Positions 13,501 through 25,998 of a DNA stretch of 64,000 nucleotides are shown one piece after another. How positions within the stretch are numbered: position 1 is the stretch's first letter; the number at the start of each line of letters is the position of its first letter. The position numbers and the translations under genes were made by a program. A model generated the notes under the pieces. It made no database searches and was not told where the DNA came from. It was given only the letters and a program-made list of their open reading frames with translations. This DNA comes from Adiantum capillus-veneris (lineage: Eukaryota > Streptophyta > Polypodiopsida > Polypodiales > Pteridaceae): the NCBI GenBank assembly GCA_014529385.2, contig CM043963.1, positions 100,916,912 to 100,980,911 of the forward strand, in the 5' to 3' direction.

Positions 13501-16500
13501 TCTTCCATGACCTTACGTCGCAATGGCCTAGTGACACAAAGTCTACCATGCATCATCATAAAACCATCTCTGAGGAGGTAGTGCTCATGATGTTGCCCCT
13601 CTTGCAACTGTTCGAAGATCCTTGCAAAATCTTCATCAGTAGCATAATGTTCCTTCATGTCATCAAGCTCATGATGATAAGGAATTGACACAGCTGAAAT
13701 TTGTGGCTTCCTTGATAACGCATCAGCCACAACATTCTTCTTAGAAACATAGAAAGAATGTTTGCCCATCGCATATGCTTTTCGGATAACTTTGACTGTG
13801 TCAAGAAGTATCGCAAGGTCTGACGATCTGTTTGGACAACAAAATCAGCACCTAAGAGGTAGTGCTTGTCACAAGACGGGCACCACGTTCCAATAGAAAA
13901 GAACAGACTGAACAGACTTTTAGCACTTTAATAACAACTGAACTGAAAGAGAGAGACGACACACGACACGGAGTGGCGGAATTCCACCCCAGAGAGTATT
14001 GGCCCCAAACCTTGGCGCCCCTTTCGGTGTTTCTTTATATTGCATCAACATCGTACAAGCCGATACTCCAGACTTTGCACCTTCTCCAAGAAGCATGCCA
14101 AAGAATGAGCCCTAGGCTCATATTTAAAGGCCCTAGGCCCCAAAAGCAATTTACAATGAAAAGCCTTAAAATTCAAAAGCATCTAGTCCAAAAGCAATGC
14201 CAAATAGCTGCCAACGTAAATCACAGAATTTTCGTACAGCAGTCAGCGCAAAACGCGGAAATCCGTATAGCCTGCCACCTCATCATGTCAACGCAATTTC
14301 CGAAAATCTGCCATGTCATCAGTTTGTGCAAGTCTGTGTGTGGGTCTTGCTTTACTTTACGTCCTTCATGTCACTTGAGGCCCCATCATACGGGGTCCCC
14401 ATAAGTTGGTAGGACTTCTTCTTTTGTTACTTGTTCTTCTTAGGGTTTAGGCCCCTCGGCCGGCATCTGCAAGTAGACTCTATTCTTCAGGGCTTTGACA
14501 TGTCAGCAGTTTGTTACATTGCTTCCAGCTAGAAAGCGCATGAATCACGGCCAAGAGCTCTTTCTCATAGACTTGAATAGTCTTCTCTAGCCCTTGCAAA
14601 TTCCGCTTTCATAAGCTACTACCCGTCCGTCTTGCATTAGCACTGCTCCGATACTACTGCCACACGCGTCACACTGGACCACAAATAACTTCTTGAGATC
14701 TGGCAAAACAATTACTGGACTTAAAGTCAACTTTTCCTTTAAGAGACTAAAAGCTGAAATCTCTTTTTTGGTCCATCTGAAAGTGACCTCTTTCTTTTGC
14801 AAAGCATGAAGAGGTGATGCTATCTCTGCAAAATTCATGATAAACCTTCTCCAGTAGGAACATAATCCCAAGAAGCTTCTGACATCGTGCACATTCTTCA
14901 AGTCTGGCCATGTCTTGATAGCTTCTACCTTTACGAAATCCATTCTAACACCATCCTTTGAGACTATGTGGCCAAGAAAGTGGATCTCTTCCAGAAAGAA
15001 TTCACTTTTCTGAGGATTGAAGAGTAGCTGTGACTGCGCAGCTCTTCGAACACAATGGTCAAGTGACGTCTATGCTCCTCTTCATTCTTTGAATAGACTA
15101 TCATGTCATCGAAGAACGTCCCAACAAACTGTTGATGCGAGCGGAAAATCCGGTCCATCATTCTGCTGAACGTGGCAGGAGCATTTGTTAGCCCAAACGG
15201 CATCACTAGAAACTCATAAAGACCAAATGTCGTTCTAAACGCAGTCTTCTGCACATCCTCTGGCCTTATACGAATCTGATGGTACCCACTCTTAAGGTCT
15301 ATCCTACTGAAAATTACAGCACCCTCTAAACGATCGAGAATATCATGAATTCTAGGAATAAGAAACCTATTCTTGATGGTATTCTTATTCAACGCACAGT
15401 AATCATCAACACACATGCGCCATGAGCCATCCTTTTTCTGCACTAGGAGCACGGGGGAGCAAAAGGGTGAAGAACTAGGCTAAATCAGCCCCTTCTCTAA
15501 TAACTCCTCAACCTGGCCCATAATCTCTTTCTGTCGCGCCGCACTAACTCTGTAGAGAGGTCTGTTTGGTGGGTTACACCCTGGCACCAAATCTATCCGA
15601 TGGTCCTCATGTCTCTCTGGCGGCAATTGCGACGGTAATGAATTAGAAAAACAGTCACTAAACTCTTGCAAAAATGCTGACCTTTCTTTATCTAACACGG
15701 ATAAATTTGACTGACGATTATCTGAGACATCAGGTGCAAAACTCAAGTACACAGAAAGATGATTCTTTATTATAGAAGTGATAGCAAAAGCAGATACAAT
15801 AGGGAGAGACTCCCCTTTGAGCTTTACATCCAAAACATGAGTTTTGCCACTATGCTGAAGGGTGATCGTCTTGCCGAAGGCATCCAGCACGCCATGTACT
15901 CTGAACATCCACGGAATACCAAGTAGCGCATCGCACCCTTCCAATGGCATGATATAGAACTCTTCTGTGTCCACATATGACTGAATATGCAGACGCAGCT
16001 TTCCAATAATGGGAGTAACACACTCTGAGTGGCCAGGACATGCCAACCCTGCCTCTGCTCAGTACCCCATCCCTTCAGCTCTGATGCCCAGCTTCATAGC
16101 TAACTCTGGTGAGATGAAGTTTGCTTTGGCACCTGGATCAAAAAAGATGAGTGTCGTCTGGTCTCTAACTTTACCCCATGCCCTGCATAACTCACTGGCA
16201 TCTGTACTGGGCCTATCACCCACCATATCTGGCACCAAACCTGCCGTTCGGTTTAGGCTTCTTGCCTTTCTGGTCTTCTTTATCATCTGAGTCAGCTGGT
16301 CTTTTTCTTTGTGGACAATTGGTAGCAAAGTGACCAGGCTGCTCGCGTATAAAGCATTTATTTTCAGCCGTTAGGACCTTCTTTTCCTCGAGCGACTTGT
16401 GCACAAAAGGCTTTCTTTTCTGTTTCTAAGCTTGCACTCTAAAAGTCCCGGCTGAATCCTTATCTTTGGTGGCCTTTTCTGACCCTTGTGACGCTTCAAG

Positions 16501-19490
16501 AGCCGGGCTTCTTCGCTGAATTTTTCTTTTGCTGCCCTCCTTTCTCGTTGCTCGGAAACCAACTGTCCTCTCCTTTCAACAAGGCAAGACCGGTGTTAGC
16601 AACTTCCATGAGCTGGGTGAGGGTAGCCACTCTGTTCTTGGTACAATAATCGCAAAGCCCTTTAGGCAGCCCACAACAATACTTCTCTATTTGCTTTGTC
16701 AATGGCACAAATCTGTAGGAGGTCACTGAGAGTAACGCTTTACAAAACCTCCGATTGTACTCCAGCAAGCTCTTGCATGTAGCCGAAGTAAGCTGGTGCC
16801 AATCTGTCATGACATTGGCTTCGAATTCATTTGACAGCTAAGCAGATGCAAACATTTGCTTGAAGTAAACCCCAAGTGGCGGGTGAAGGTCCTTGCATTA
16901 ACAATGTCATCCACCATGTAAGCGCATTGTCCTTTAAGAAAGTGGCAGCTTTCCTGACCTTAGAGGCCTCTGTAAAATTCCCTCCTGCATAAGCTGTATC
17001 AAACTATTGGAGGAAAGTGAGAGCCTTTGCTTTATCCTCGAAGCCACTGAAAGTGCTGAACTTTACAGCTCCACCACCTTCTTTGTAAGCTTTCGGCTTT
17101 TCCAATGCCCCCAAATTGTCATAAGGAATAGTTTGCAACATGGGCACTGTAGTAGGCATCATCGGCACATCTTGGCTATTAACATTTTGCGTCAGAGGTG
17201 CCATATCTGGCTTCTGTCCAGAAAAAACAGCCATGCCAAAATGACCCTGTGGCACCCCAAACTGGCCCTGGCTGCTCTGAAAACCTTGCTGCATGACGAT
17301 GCTACCATACATGGGGTTTGGCATCATGCCTTGCATACCCCTAAACATTGTTCCTGGCATGTACGGCTGACTTCCAGACGCATAACCAGCCATACTTTGC
17401 AACACAGATCCACCCCCGAAATACCCACGATGTACCGTGGGTGGTGGAAAAACTGGGTACATTGCTTGGTATCCAGTTCCCTGTCCATTCAAGACAGCAT
17501 GCGGGCTCTGAAAGGTGGCGAGCTGAATTGGCATAGCCTGTGGAATAGGCGTTGTAACCACCTATTCAAGGACGGGAGGAACATGTTTTAGAGCCCCTGA
17601 CTCCACAACATGCGAGTGTTCCCTATCCTGCTGAGACGCATGAAGTACTTGGGCTTGAGCCTCAACAAGCTCTGTACACGGTGCGGTGTAGGTTGCCTAT
17701 TTTGCTGTAGCACTGGTGGCGCTAGCAAGAACTCCATAAACCTTGGGTTCTACACCAGCTGCGAAAACACATTCACCGCGGCAACTAACTGAGTCTTGAA
17801 CGCATCATCCTCAAGTTGCCCAGTCATAAAGCCCTGTACTGCTGGAGGGACATTCACATCAACAGGATGTACAAACTAAAGTGGCTGTGAGCTCTTGCCA
17901 ATCTTGAAAACCATAGGGGTTTCCTGTCTGTCCTTCGAAGAGAAACCCTCTTCCATAATGCCCTTCCCTTTGTCGGCCATAGTGTAATCCCGCGTTCCTG
18001 TACTCTGTGTCTATACCCAAAACAACCGAGGCTCACTCTTCGAGGAAAAAGTGATTGATGTCCCGACAATGAAACCTTGATTTCGGGGGTGGATCTGTGA
18101 GCCTCAACACAAAAGCATTAAACCACACAGCTGTACATCAATCAAATGAAGAGCCGTCTTGTGGGGCATCACATAACTGCACGTAGGGGAGAGAGAGAGA
18201 GCAGTGTGTAGTGTGCAGGTCATCACTCCAGTCAGCGCATCACATAACTGTACATAGAGTGGAAAGGAAGCACTCCATAGCTCTTAACCTGTGACAATTC
18301 TTGCAAAATGAGGCCTCCCAGCTACAAACTCAACGCCATTTCTTCATGCATGAGGGAAGTGCACAAAAATGTGCCACTTGGCGCGTTTACAAGCATTTTC
18401 CCGTTTCGGGGCTGCCACCTAAAAATTTCCCGATTGGTTGCCCAGTTGACTTCGCGGCAGAGTTCTAAAATGTTCCCCTTGTCATTCTGAAGGTAATCAC
18501 ACGAACACTTTTCATGGTCCAAAATAGCAGTTCCCTAATTTTTAGGAGATGCTTCCGTTGGGCTCCTAGTGGTCTTCTGACCATCTACCCCCATTGGCAC
18601 CGCATCCAAAAATGCAATGTGACCTAACTGTCGGGTATTTTCCTTTGGTGATCCCACCTTGACTTTGTGCCTTTATTGAGTTCACTTCCTAGTATCCACC
18701 AACTTGCTAAGTGCGACGCGGGGACCTACATGATCTTGACTGAGCCTAGACACCCTCTTACTATACGAATTTCAATACCGACCAACTTCCCATCTGCGGG
18801 TGAAACTACCGTTCACATTGGCCATACAATGTCCGAGCATTTGCAACTTCAAAAAGAGGGTCTCAAAAATAAAACAAACATCATTGGAAAGAAACCAACA
18901 ACTAAGGTTAGCAATTGCCACGTCCTCGTGACATAGTTAACAGTTGCCGCGCCCTCGTGACAGGAACAATCACATAAGATGGAGGCCAACCCTAAGCTAA
19001 CTTCAGCACAGAATACCGATAGAAAATCTCATAATCCTCACAATCCTGGTATTCCAGTGACAACTTTTATGGATCAAGACTACCTAGTGTATTTAGTGCG
19101 AGAAACACAATCAGTTGTCCTTTCTAAACAGTCTGCGTTGTATATTGAAGGTGAGGATTTTCAAAGTATTTATGATACTTTGGCATGCACCTTACTACAA
19201 CAAGTGAATGCTACTTAACCACAGAACTATGATAATGTTCCAATCTGGTTTACTATTTACGGTCTGTTTTGCAGGCGTAATCGAGGGTGATTACTCCTCT
19301 TAAGGGGGGCTATGTCCATAGTCACAAGGGACACGTCCTGAGGAGTGGGGACAGGGAACGGGACTCAAATGGATTTTTAGTGTAAAAAAGAGGACGGGAC
19401 GGCAAGTGGGGACGGGAAGCCCAAAAATGGGTCTCTTCAGTGACTATGGATGGCTATGTCACAAAGTGATGACGTGGCATGACCCAAGCC

Positions 19491-19552
<62 letters not shown>

Positions 19553-22500
19553 AATGTTATATTAAACGTCTTCAAAAGGCCAAAATGACCTATGAGGCCA
19601 AACTGATACAATCCTTGTGGATCTAATCCAATGTCTAGATACAAAAATAAAATGAAGTAAAGCGAGACTAAACTAAAGACAAACTAAAAGATTAAAATCG
19701 GGACTTAGCTGATGTGGCACCGTAAGGCCCAAGATTCACACAGTTTTCTTTTATATATATAATAATAAGAAAAAGAAACCAAGCTGAGATGGTGTTATGT
19801 GAAACCTGCCCGTGGGGCAGTAGGCTTTGGCTTTCACCCGAAATTCTTTACTTCAGACACACACAGAGAGAACGTGCAAAGGAAACCTGTGACGGAAATA
19901 AACACTTAAGCACACACACGGCTCGGAAGCTAGAATGCCCGAGCAGACATCGACAACCTGTAGGCCCCAAAATCGGCCCTTTCGGTATTTCTTTATTCTT
20001 TGAGAGGGTAAATTACAAAGTGGAGTCCCGGGAATTCTTTACCTGTATCCAACTAGATACTACCTGTTTTGGCCAAATTTCGGCAACATGACAGCCCCAA
20101 AAACTTGCGCGAAACTAATTCCCCTACTAGATCTCACTTGCATTGGCATAAACCCTCTGATTCCTGCTGTATTTACTGGTTTTTGCCCTGTTTTCAACCC
20201 CAAACAGTCCCCTAACTGTCTTCTGCCAATGGGGCACGATTCCCAATGGTTTTGGCGTCTGTATGGATGAAAAACAGTCAATTTACAGCGCATACACAGC
20301 GCTCAAAACGCACCTGTACGGTGAGGTTATGACCCTCACCGGTGCCTGCTTTGGAGTAGCAGTTAGCTACCCCTATTCTTGCTCAAGGAGGCTCTTGCCT
20401 CAGCACAAAAGCATGAACCACACAGTTGTACATCAGTCAAATGAAGAGCCCTCTTGTGGGGCATCACATAATTGTACGTAGGGGGGAGAGAGAGCAGTGT
20501 GTAGTGTGCAGGGCATCACTCCTAGCACCACACTGTACATGAGAGGGAAAGAAAGCACTCCATAGCTCTTAACCTGTGACAAAAACCAAATGAGGCCTCT
20601 TCCCAACTTAAAATTCAGCGCCTAATTATCTGAATGAGGCAAGTGCATGAAAATTTGAAACTTGGAGCGATTACAAGCTTTTGCCCATTTCAGGATTGCC
20701 GCCTAAAAATTTCCCGATTGGTTGCCCAGTTGACTTCGTGGCAGAGTTGTAAAGTGTTCCCCTGGTCATACCGAAGGTAATGACGCGAACACATTTCTCG
20801 GCCCAAAATAGCAGTTCCCTAAGTTCCAGGAGATGCTTCCGTTGGGCTCCCACTGGCCATCTGACCATCTATCCTCATTGGGACCGCATCCAAAAGTGCA
20901 ATGTGGCCTAACTGTCGGATACTTTCTGTTGGTAGTCCCACCTTGACTTTATGCCTTTATTGAGTTCACTTCCTAGTATCCACCAACTTGCTAAGTGCGA
21001 CGGGGGATCTACATGATCTTGCTCTGAGCCTAGACATCCTCTTACTATACGAATTCTAGTGCCGACCACTTCCCGTCTGCGGGTGAAACTACCGTTCACA
21101 TTGGCCATACAATGTCCGACCGTTTGCTACTTCAAAAGAGGGTCTCAAAAATAAAACAAACATCATTGAAAAGAAACCAATAACTAAGGTTAGCAGTTTG
21201 CCACGTCCTCGTGACATAGTTAACAGCTGCCACGTCCTCGTGGCATACCCCCCTCTTGAAATAGCAAACGTCCTCGATTGCATACCATAAATACACGCCA
21301 CTGATGATTTTATGTTGTTAGCACTCTTTTTATCATCGCATGTATCCGCAAGAAAGGTCGTAACACATAGATACAAATGACTTAATGAAACCTTCATACT
21401 TTTGTCATTTCCATCTATTAAAACTGAATTCATATGTACATTTGATGTGCTAGCTCTATCATTACCCCTCCTCTGCACACGTTGGGTTGGGGCATACGTA
21501 GGCTGTAACCCAAAGGCTTCAAGGTAATGCTGCAATACATTTGGTGACTCTCACAATTCATGCGCTTCCATCCACTTTGCATCCATAGGCGGATAGTTCT
21601 TGAACTTCACTAAATAGAGTCTTGCAACTTGTCCTTTAACTTTTCTGTCCTTATGTGCCAAAACTTGCTCAGAGACCAGCATCTCATCAAGTTCCTCAAC
21701 TTCTAGCTGATCCTCATTTGGCATATCTTCTGGCACATCACCACGAAGGGTCTTAGAAGACTCACATGAAATGCATTATGAATCTTCCAGCATCATGAAA
21801 TATCAGCTTGTAAGCCACATCGCTGATCTTGTAAAGCACTTGAAAAGGCCCATAGTAACGCATACTGAGCTTAGGAAACAGCTGTTCCTTGCCCTTCATT
21901 TTCTTTAACCTTGCCTTTTCGAACCTTAATAGAACCCAATCACCAGGTGATAACAACAATTCACGACGTTGACGATCAGCAGCCTTTTTTTGCTTTGCCT
22001 GAATCTTCTCCAAGGCAACTTTAAATTTCTTATACATTTCATCCCTATTCTCAACATATCGATCTGCCTCAAAGATCTTCTCCTTTGTATGCAAAATGGA
22101 AGGAACCTTTTTGCCACCTTCAACAATCTCAAAAGGTGCTTTGCCAGTAGACGAATGCACCATATTATTGTATGCATACTCAAGCATAGGCAAATACTGT
22201 TCCCACTTGCCCTTATTATCTGACACATGGCATCTCAGCAGGCCAATAGAAGAATGTTTCTACCGCTTTAACTGTCGCATCAATACCACGATGCCCTGCA
22301 TACGGTGGGACATGACTCTTCCATGACCTTATGTCGCAATGGCCTAGTGACACAAAGTCTGTCATGCATCATCATAAAACCATCTCTGAGGAGGTAGTGC
22401 TCATGAAGTTGCCCCTCTTGCAACTGTTCAAAGATCCTTGCAAAATCTTCATCAGTAGCATATTGTTCCTTCATGTCATTTAACTCATGATGATAAGGAA

Positions 22501-25500
22501 TTGACACATCTGAAATTTGTGGCTTCCTTGATAATGCATCAGCCACAACATTCTCCTTGCCTTCGACATGCATAATCTGGAAGTGGAACATAGAAAGAAC
22601 GTTTGCCCATTGCATATGCTTTTCGGATAACTTTGACTGTGTCAACAAGTATCGCAAGGTCTGATGATCTGTTTGGACAACAAAATCAGCACCTAAGAGG
22701 TAGTGCTTCCAACTAGAAGCGCATGAATCACGACCAAGACCTCTTTCTCATAGACTTGCATAGTCCTCTCTAGCCCTTGCAAAATTCGGCTTTCGTAAGC
22801 TACTACCCGTTCGTCTTGCATTAGCACTGCTCCGATGCTACTGCCACACGCGTCACACTGGACCACAAATGACTTCCTGAGATCTGGCAAAACAATTCTT
22901 CGATCTGAAGTCAACTTTTCCTTTAAGAGACTAAAAGCTGAAATCTCTTTTTGGGTCCATCTGAAAGTGACCTCTTTCTTTTGCAAAGCGTGAAGAGGCG
23001 GTGCTATCTTTGCAAAATTTATGATAAACCTTCTAAAGTAGGAACACAATCCCAAGAAGCTTCTGACATCATGCATAGTATTCAAGTCTGGCCATGTCTT
23101 AATAGCTTCGACCTTTGCAGGATCCATTCTAACACCATCCTTTGAGACTATGTGGCCAAGAAAGTGGATCTCTTCCAAGAAGAATTCACTTTTCTAAGGA
23201 TTGACAAGTAGCCCGTGACTGCGCAGCTCTTTGAACACAATGGTAAAGTGACACCTATGCTCCTCTTCATTCTTCGAATAGACTATCATGTCATCGAAGA
23301 ACGTCCCAACAAGCTGTTGATGCAAGCGGAAAATCCGATCCATCATTCTGTTGAACGTGGCAGGAGCATTTGTTAGCCCAAACGGCATCACTAGAAACTC
23401 ATAAAGACCACATGTCGTTCTAAACGCAGTCCTGTGCGCATCCTTTGGCCTTATACGAATCTGATGGTACCCACTCTTAAGGTCTATCCTGCTAAAAATT
23501 GCAACACTCTCTAAACGATCGAGAATATCATCAATTCTAGAAATAGGAAACCTATTCTTGATGTATTCTTATTCAACGCACGGTAATAAATACACATGCG
23601 CCATGAGCCATCCCTTTTCTGCACCAGGAGCACTGGGGAGCAAAAGGTTGCCTATTTTGCTGTTGCACTGGTGACGCTTGCAAGAACTCCATAAACCTTG
23701 GATTCTGCACGAGTTGCGAAAAGACATTCACCGCGGCAACTAACTGAGTCCTGAACGCATCATCCTCAAGTTGCCCAGTCATAAAGCCCTGTACTACTGG
23801 AGGGACATTCACATTAACAGGAGGTACAGACTGACGTGGCCGTGAGCTCTCACCAATCTCGAAGACCATAGGGATTTCCTGTCTGTCCTTTGAAGAGGAA
23901 CCTTCTTCCATAATGCCCTTCCCTTTGTCGGCCGTAGTATAATCCCGCATTCCTGTACTCTGTGTCTTTACCCAAAACAACCAAGGCTCACTCTTTGAGG
24001 AAAAAGTGATTGATATACCGGCAATGGAACCTTGAAACCGGCCCGTGGGACAGTAGGCTTTGGCTTTCACCCGAAATTCTTTACTTTAGACACACACACA
24101 CAGAGAACGTGCAAAGGCAACCTGCGACGGGAATTAACACTTAAGAACACACACGGCTCGGAAGCTAGAATGCTCCAAGCAGAAACCGACAACCTGTAGG
24201 CCCCAAAACTGGCGCCCCTTTCAGTATTTCTTTATTCTTTGAGAGGGTAAATTACAAAGTGGAGTCCCAGGAATTCTTTACCTGTATCCAACTAGATGCT
24301 ACCTGTTTTGGCCAAATTTTGGTAACATAACAGCCCCAAAACTTGCACGAAACCAATTCCCCTGCTGGATCTCACTTGCACTGGCATAAACCCTCTGATT
24401 CATGCCCAAAAACAGTAAATTCAGCACGCTGTATTTACTGGTTTTTGCCCTGTTTTCAGCCCCAAACAGTCCCCTAACTGTCTTCTGCCAGTGGGGCACG
24501 ATTCCCAATGGTTCTGGCGTCCGTATGGCTGAAAAACAGTCAATTTACAGCGCATACACAGCACTGAAAACGCACCTGTACGGTGAGGTTATGACCCTCA
24601 CCGGTGCCTGCTTTGGAGTAGCAATTAGCTACCCCTGTTCTTGCTCAAGGAGGCTCTTGCCTCAGCACAAAAGCATGAACCCACACAGTTGTACATCAGT
24701 CAAATGAAGAGCCCTCTTGTGGGGCATCACATAACTGCACGTAGGGGGGAGAGTGCAGTGTGTAGTGTGCAGGGCATCACTCCTAGCACCACACTATACA
24801 TGAGAGGGAAAGAAAGCACTCCATAGCTCTTAACCTGCGACAAAAACCAAATGAGGCCTCTTCCTAGCTTAAAATTCAGTGCCTAATTTTCTGAATGAGG
24901 CAAGTGCATGAAAATTTGCCACTTGGCACGATTAAAAGCTTTTGCCCGTTTCGGGGTTGCCGCCTAAAAATCTCCCGACTGGTTGCCCAGTTGACTTCGT
25001 GGCAGGGTTGTAAAGTGTTCCCCTAGTCGTAGCGAAGGTAATGACGCGAACACATTTCTCGGCCCAAAATAGCAGTTCCCTAATTTTCAGGAGATGCTTT
25101 CGTTGGGCTCTCACTGGTCATTTGACCATCTATCCTCATTGGGACCGCATCCAAAAGTGCAATGTGGCCTAACTGTCGGATACTTTCTGTTGGTAGTCCC
25201 ACCTTGACTTTATGCCTTTATTGAGTTCACTTCATAGTATCCACCAACTTGCTAAGTGCGACGGGGGGACCTACATGATCTTGCTCTGAGCCTAGACATC
25301 CTCTTACTATACGAATTCTAGTGCCGACCACTTCCCGTCTACGGATGAAACTACCATTCACATTGAACATACAATGTCCGACCGTTTGCTACTTCAAAAA
25401 GAGGGTCTCAAAAATCATTGGAAAGAAACAAACTAAGGTTAGCACTTGCCACGTCCTCGTGACATAGTTAACATCTGCCACATCCTCGTGACATTATGTC

Positions 25501-25957
25501 CCGATCACAAGAGAGGGAATCTAATCTACAACACCGTCGGGAAGGGCATCCGGTGTCCAGGCAGACGTAGTGTGCGCCCGGCCAGTGTGGCTGGTCACTT
25601 TAATAAAAGTAGACCAAGGCCTCGTTTGCAGTTATCGACCCCCACTGGCAGAGTGCCAGTTGTTAGCACGTGAGGCTAGGAGTGCGCGAGGTCACCTCCA
25701 GGGACCAGGAGGTGAGGCCAGGTAGTGTAGGACGCCCGGTGTGCACGCCTATGTCCTCGGACGCTGCCGCAGCAAGGGGATGCTACCGGATGGTGGCTAA
25801 GGTCCGTGGGTTCATCCAACGTATGTTTATAGGTGGTCCGGGTAGCCGGGAGATCCTCTCAAGAGTTCGTTTCACATGGCAAATGTTAGAAGACCGGCAC
25901 CACGTGCCAATAGAAAAGAACAGACTGAATAGACTTTTAGCACTTCAATAACAACTG

Positions 25958-25998
<41 letters not shown>

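Larger units (their letters stand above)
6163..18962 (-). mobile_element. Element I: Ty3/Gypsy chromovirus, defective
   Basis: Flanked by GGAAC at 6158-6162 and 18963-18967, a perfect 5-bp TSD. The coding order on the minus strand is gag, protease, RT, RNase H, integrase, chromodomain. The 3' LTR is at 6163-12022, split by element X. The 5' LTR at about 18093-18962 is shortened. The frames carry several stops and shifts, the protease has Asp-Pro-Gly-Ala at the active site, and a solo LTR splits the RNase H region. It cannot be autonomous. Confidence 0.9.
19800..25493 (-). mobile_element. Element II: internally deleted chromovirus, relative of element I
   Basis: TSD TTATG at 19795-19799 and 25494-25498. 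LTRs are 19800-21245 and 24033-25493. The interior is only 2.79 kb and keeps parts of gag, RT, RNase H, the integrase end and the chromodomain. Two deletions relative to element I are visible: at about 22230 (integrase core lost) and about 23640 (protease, RT start and most of gag lost). The polypurine tract AAGAGGGGGGTA abuts the 3' LTR. Confidence 0.9.
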
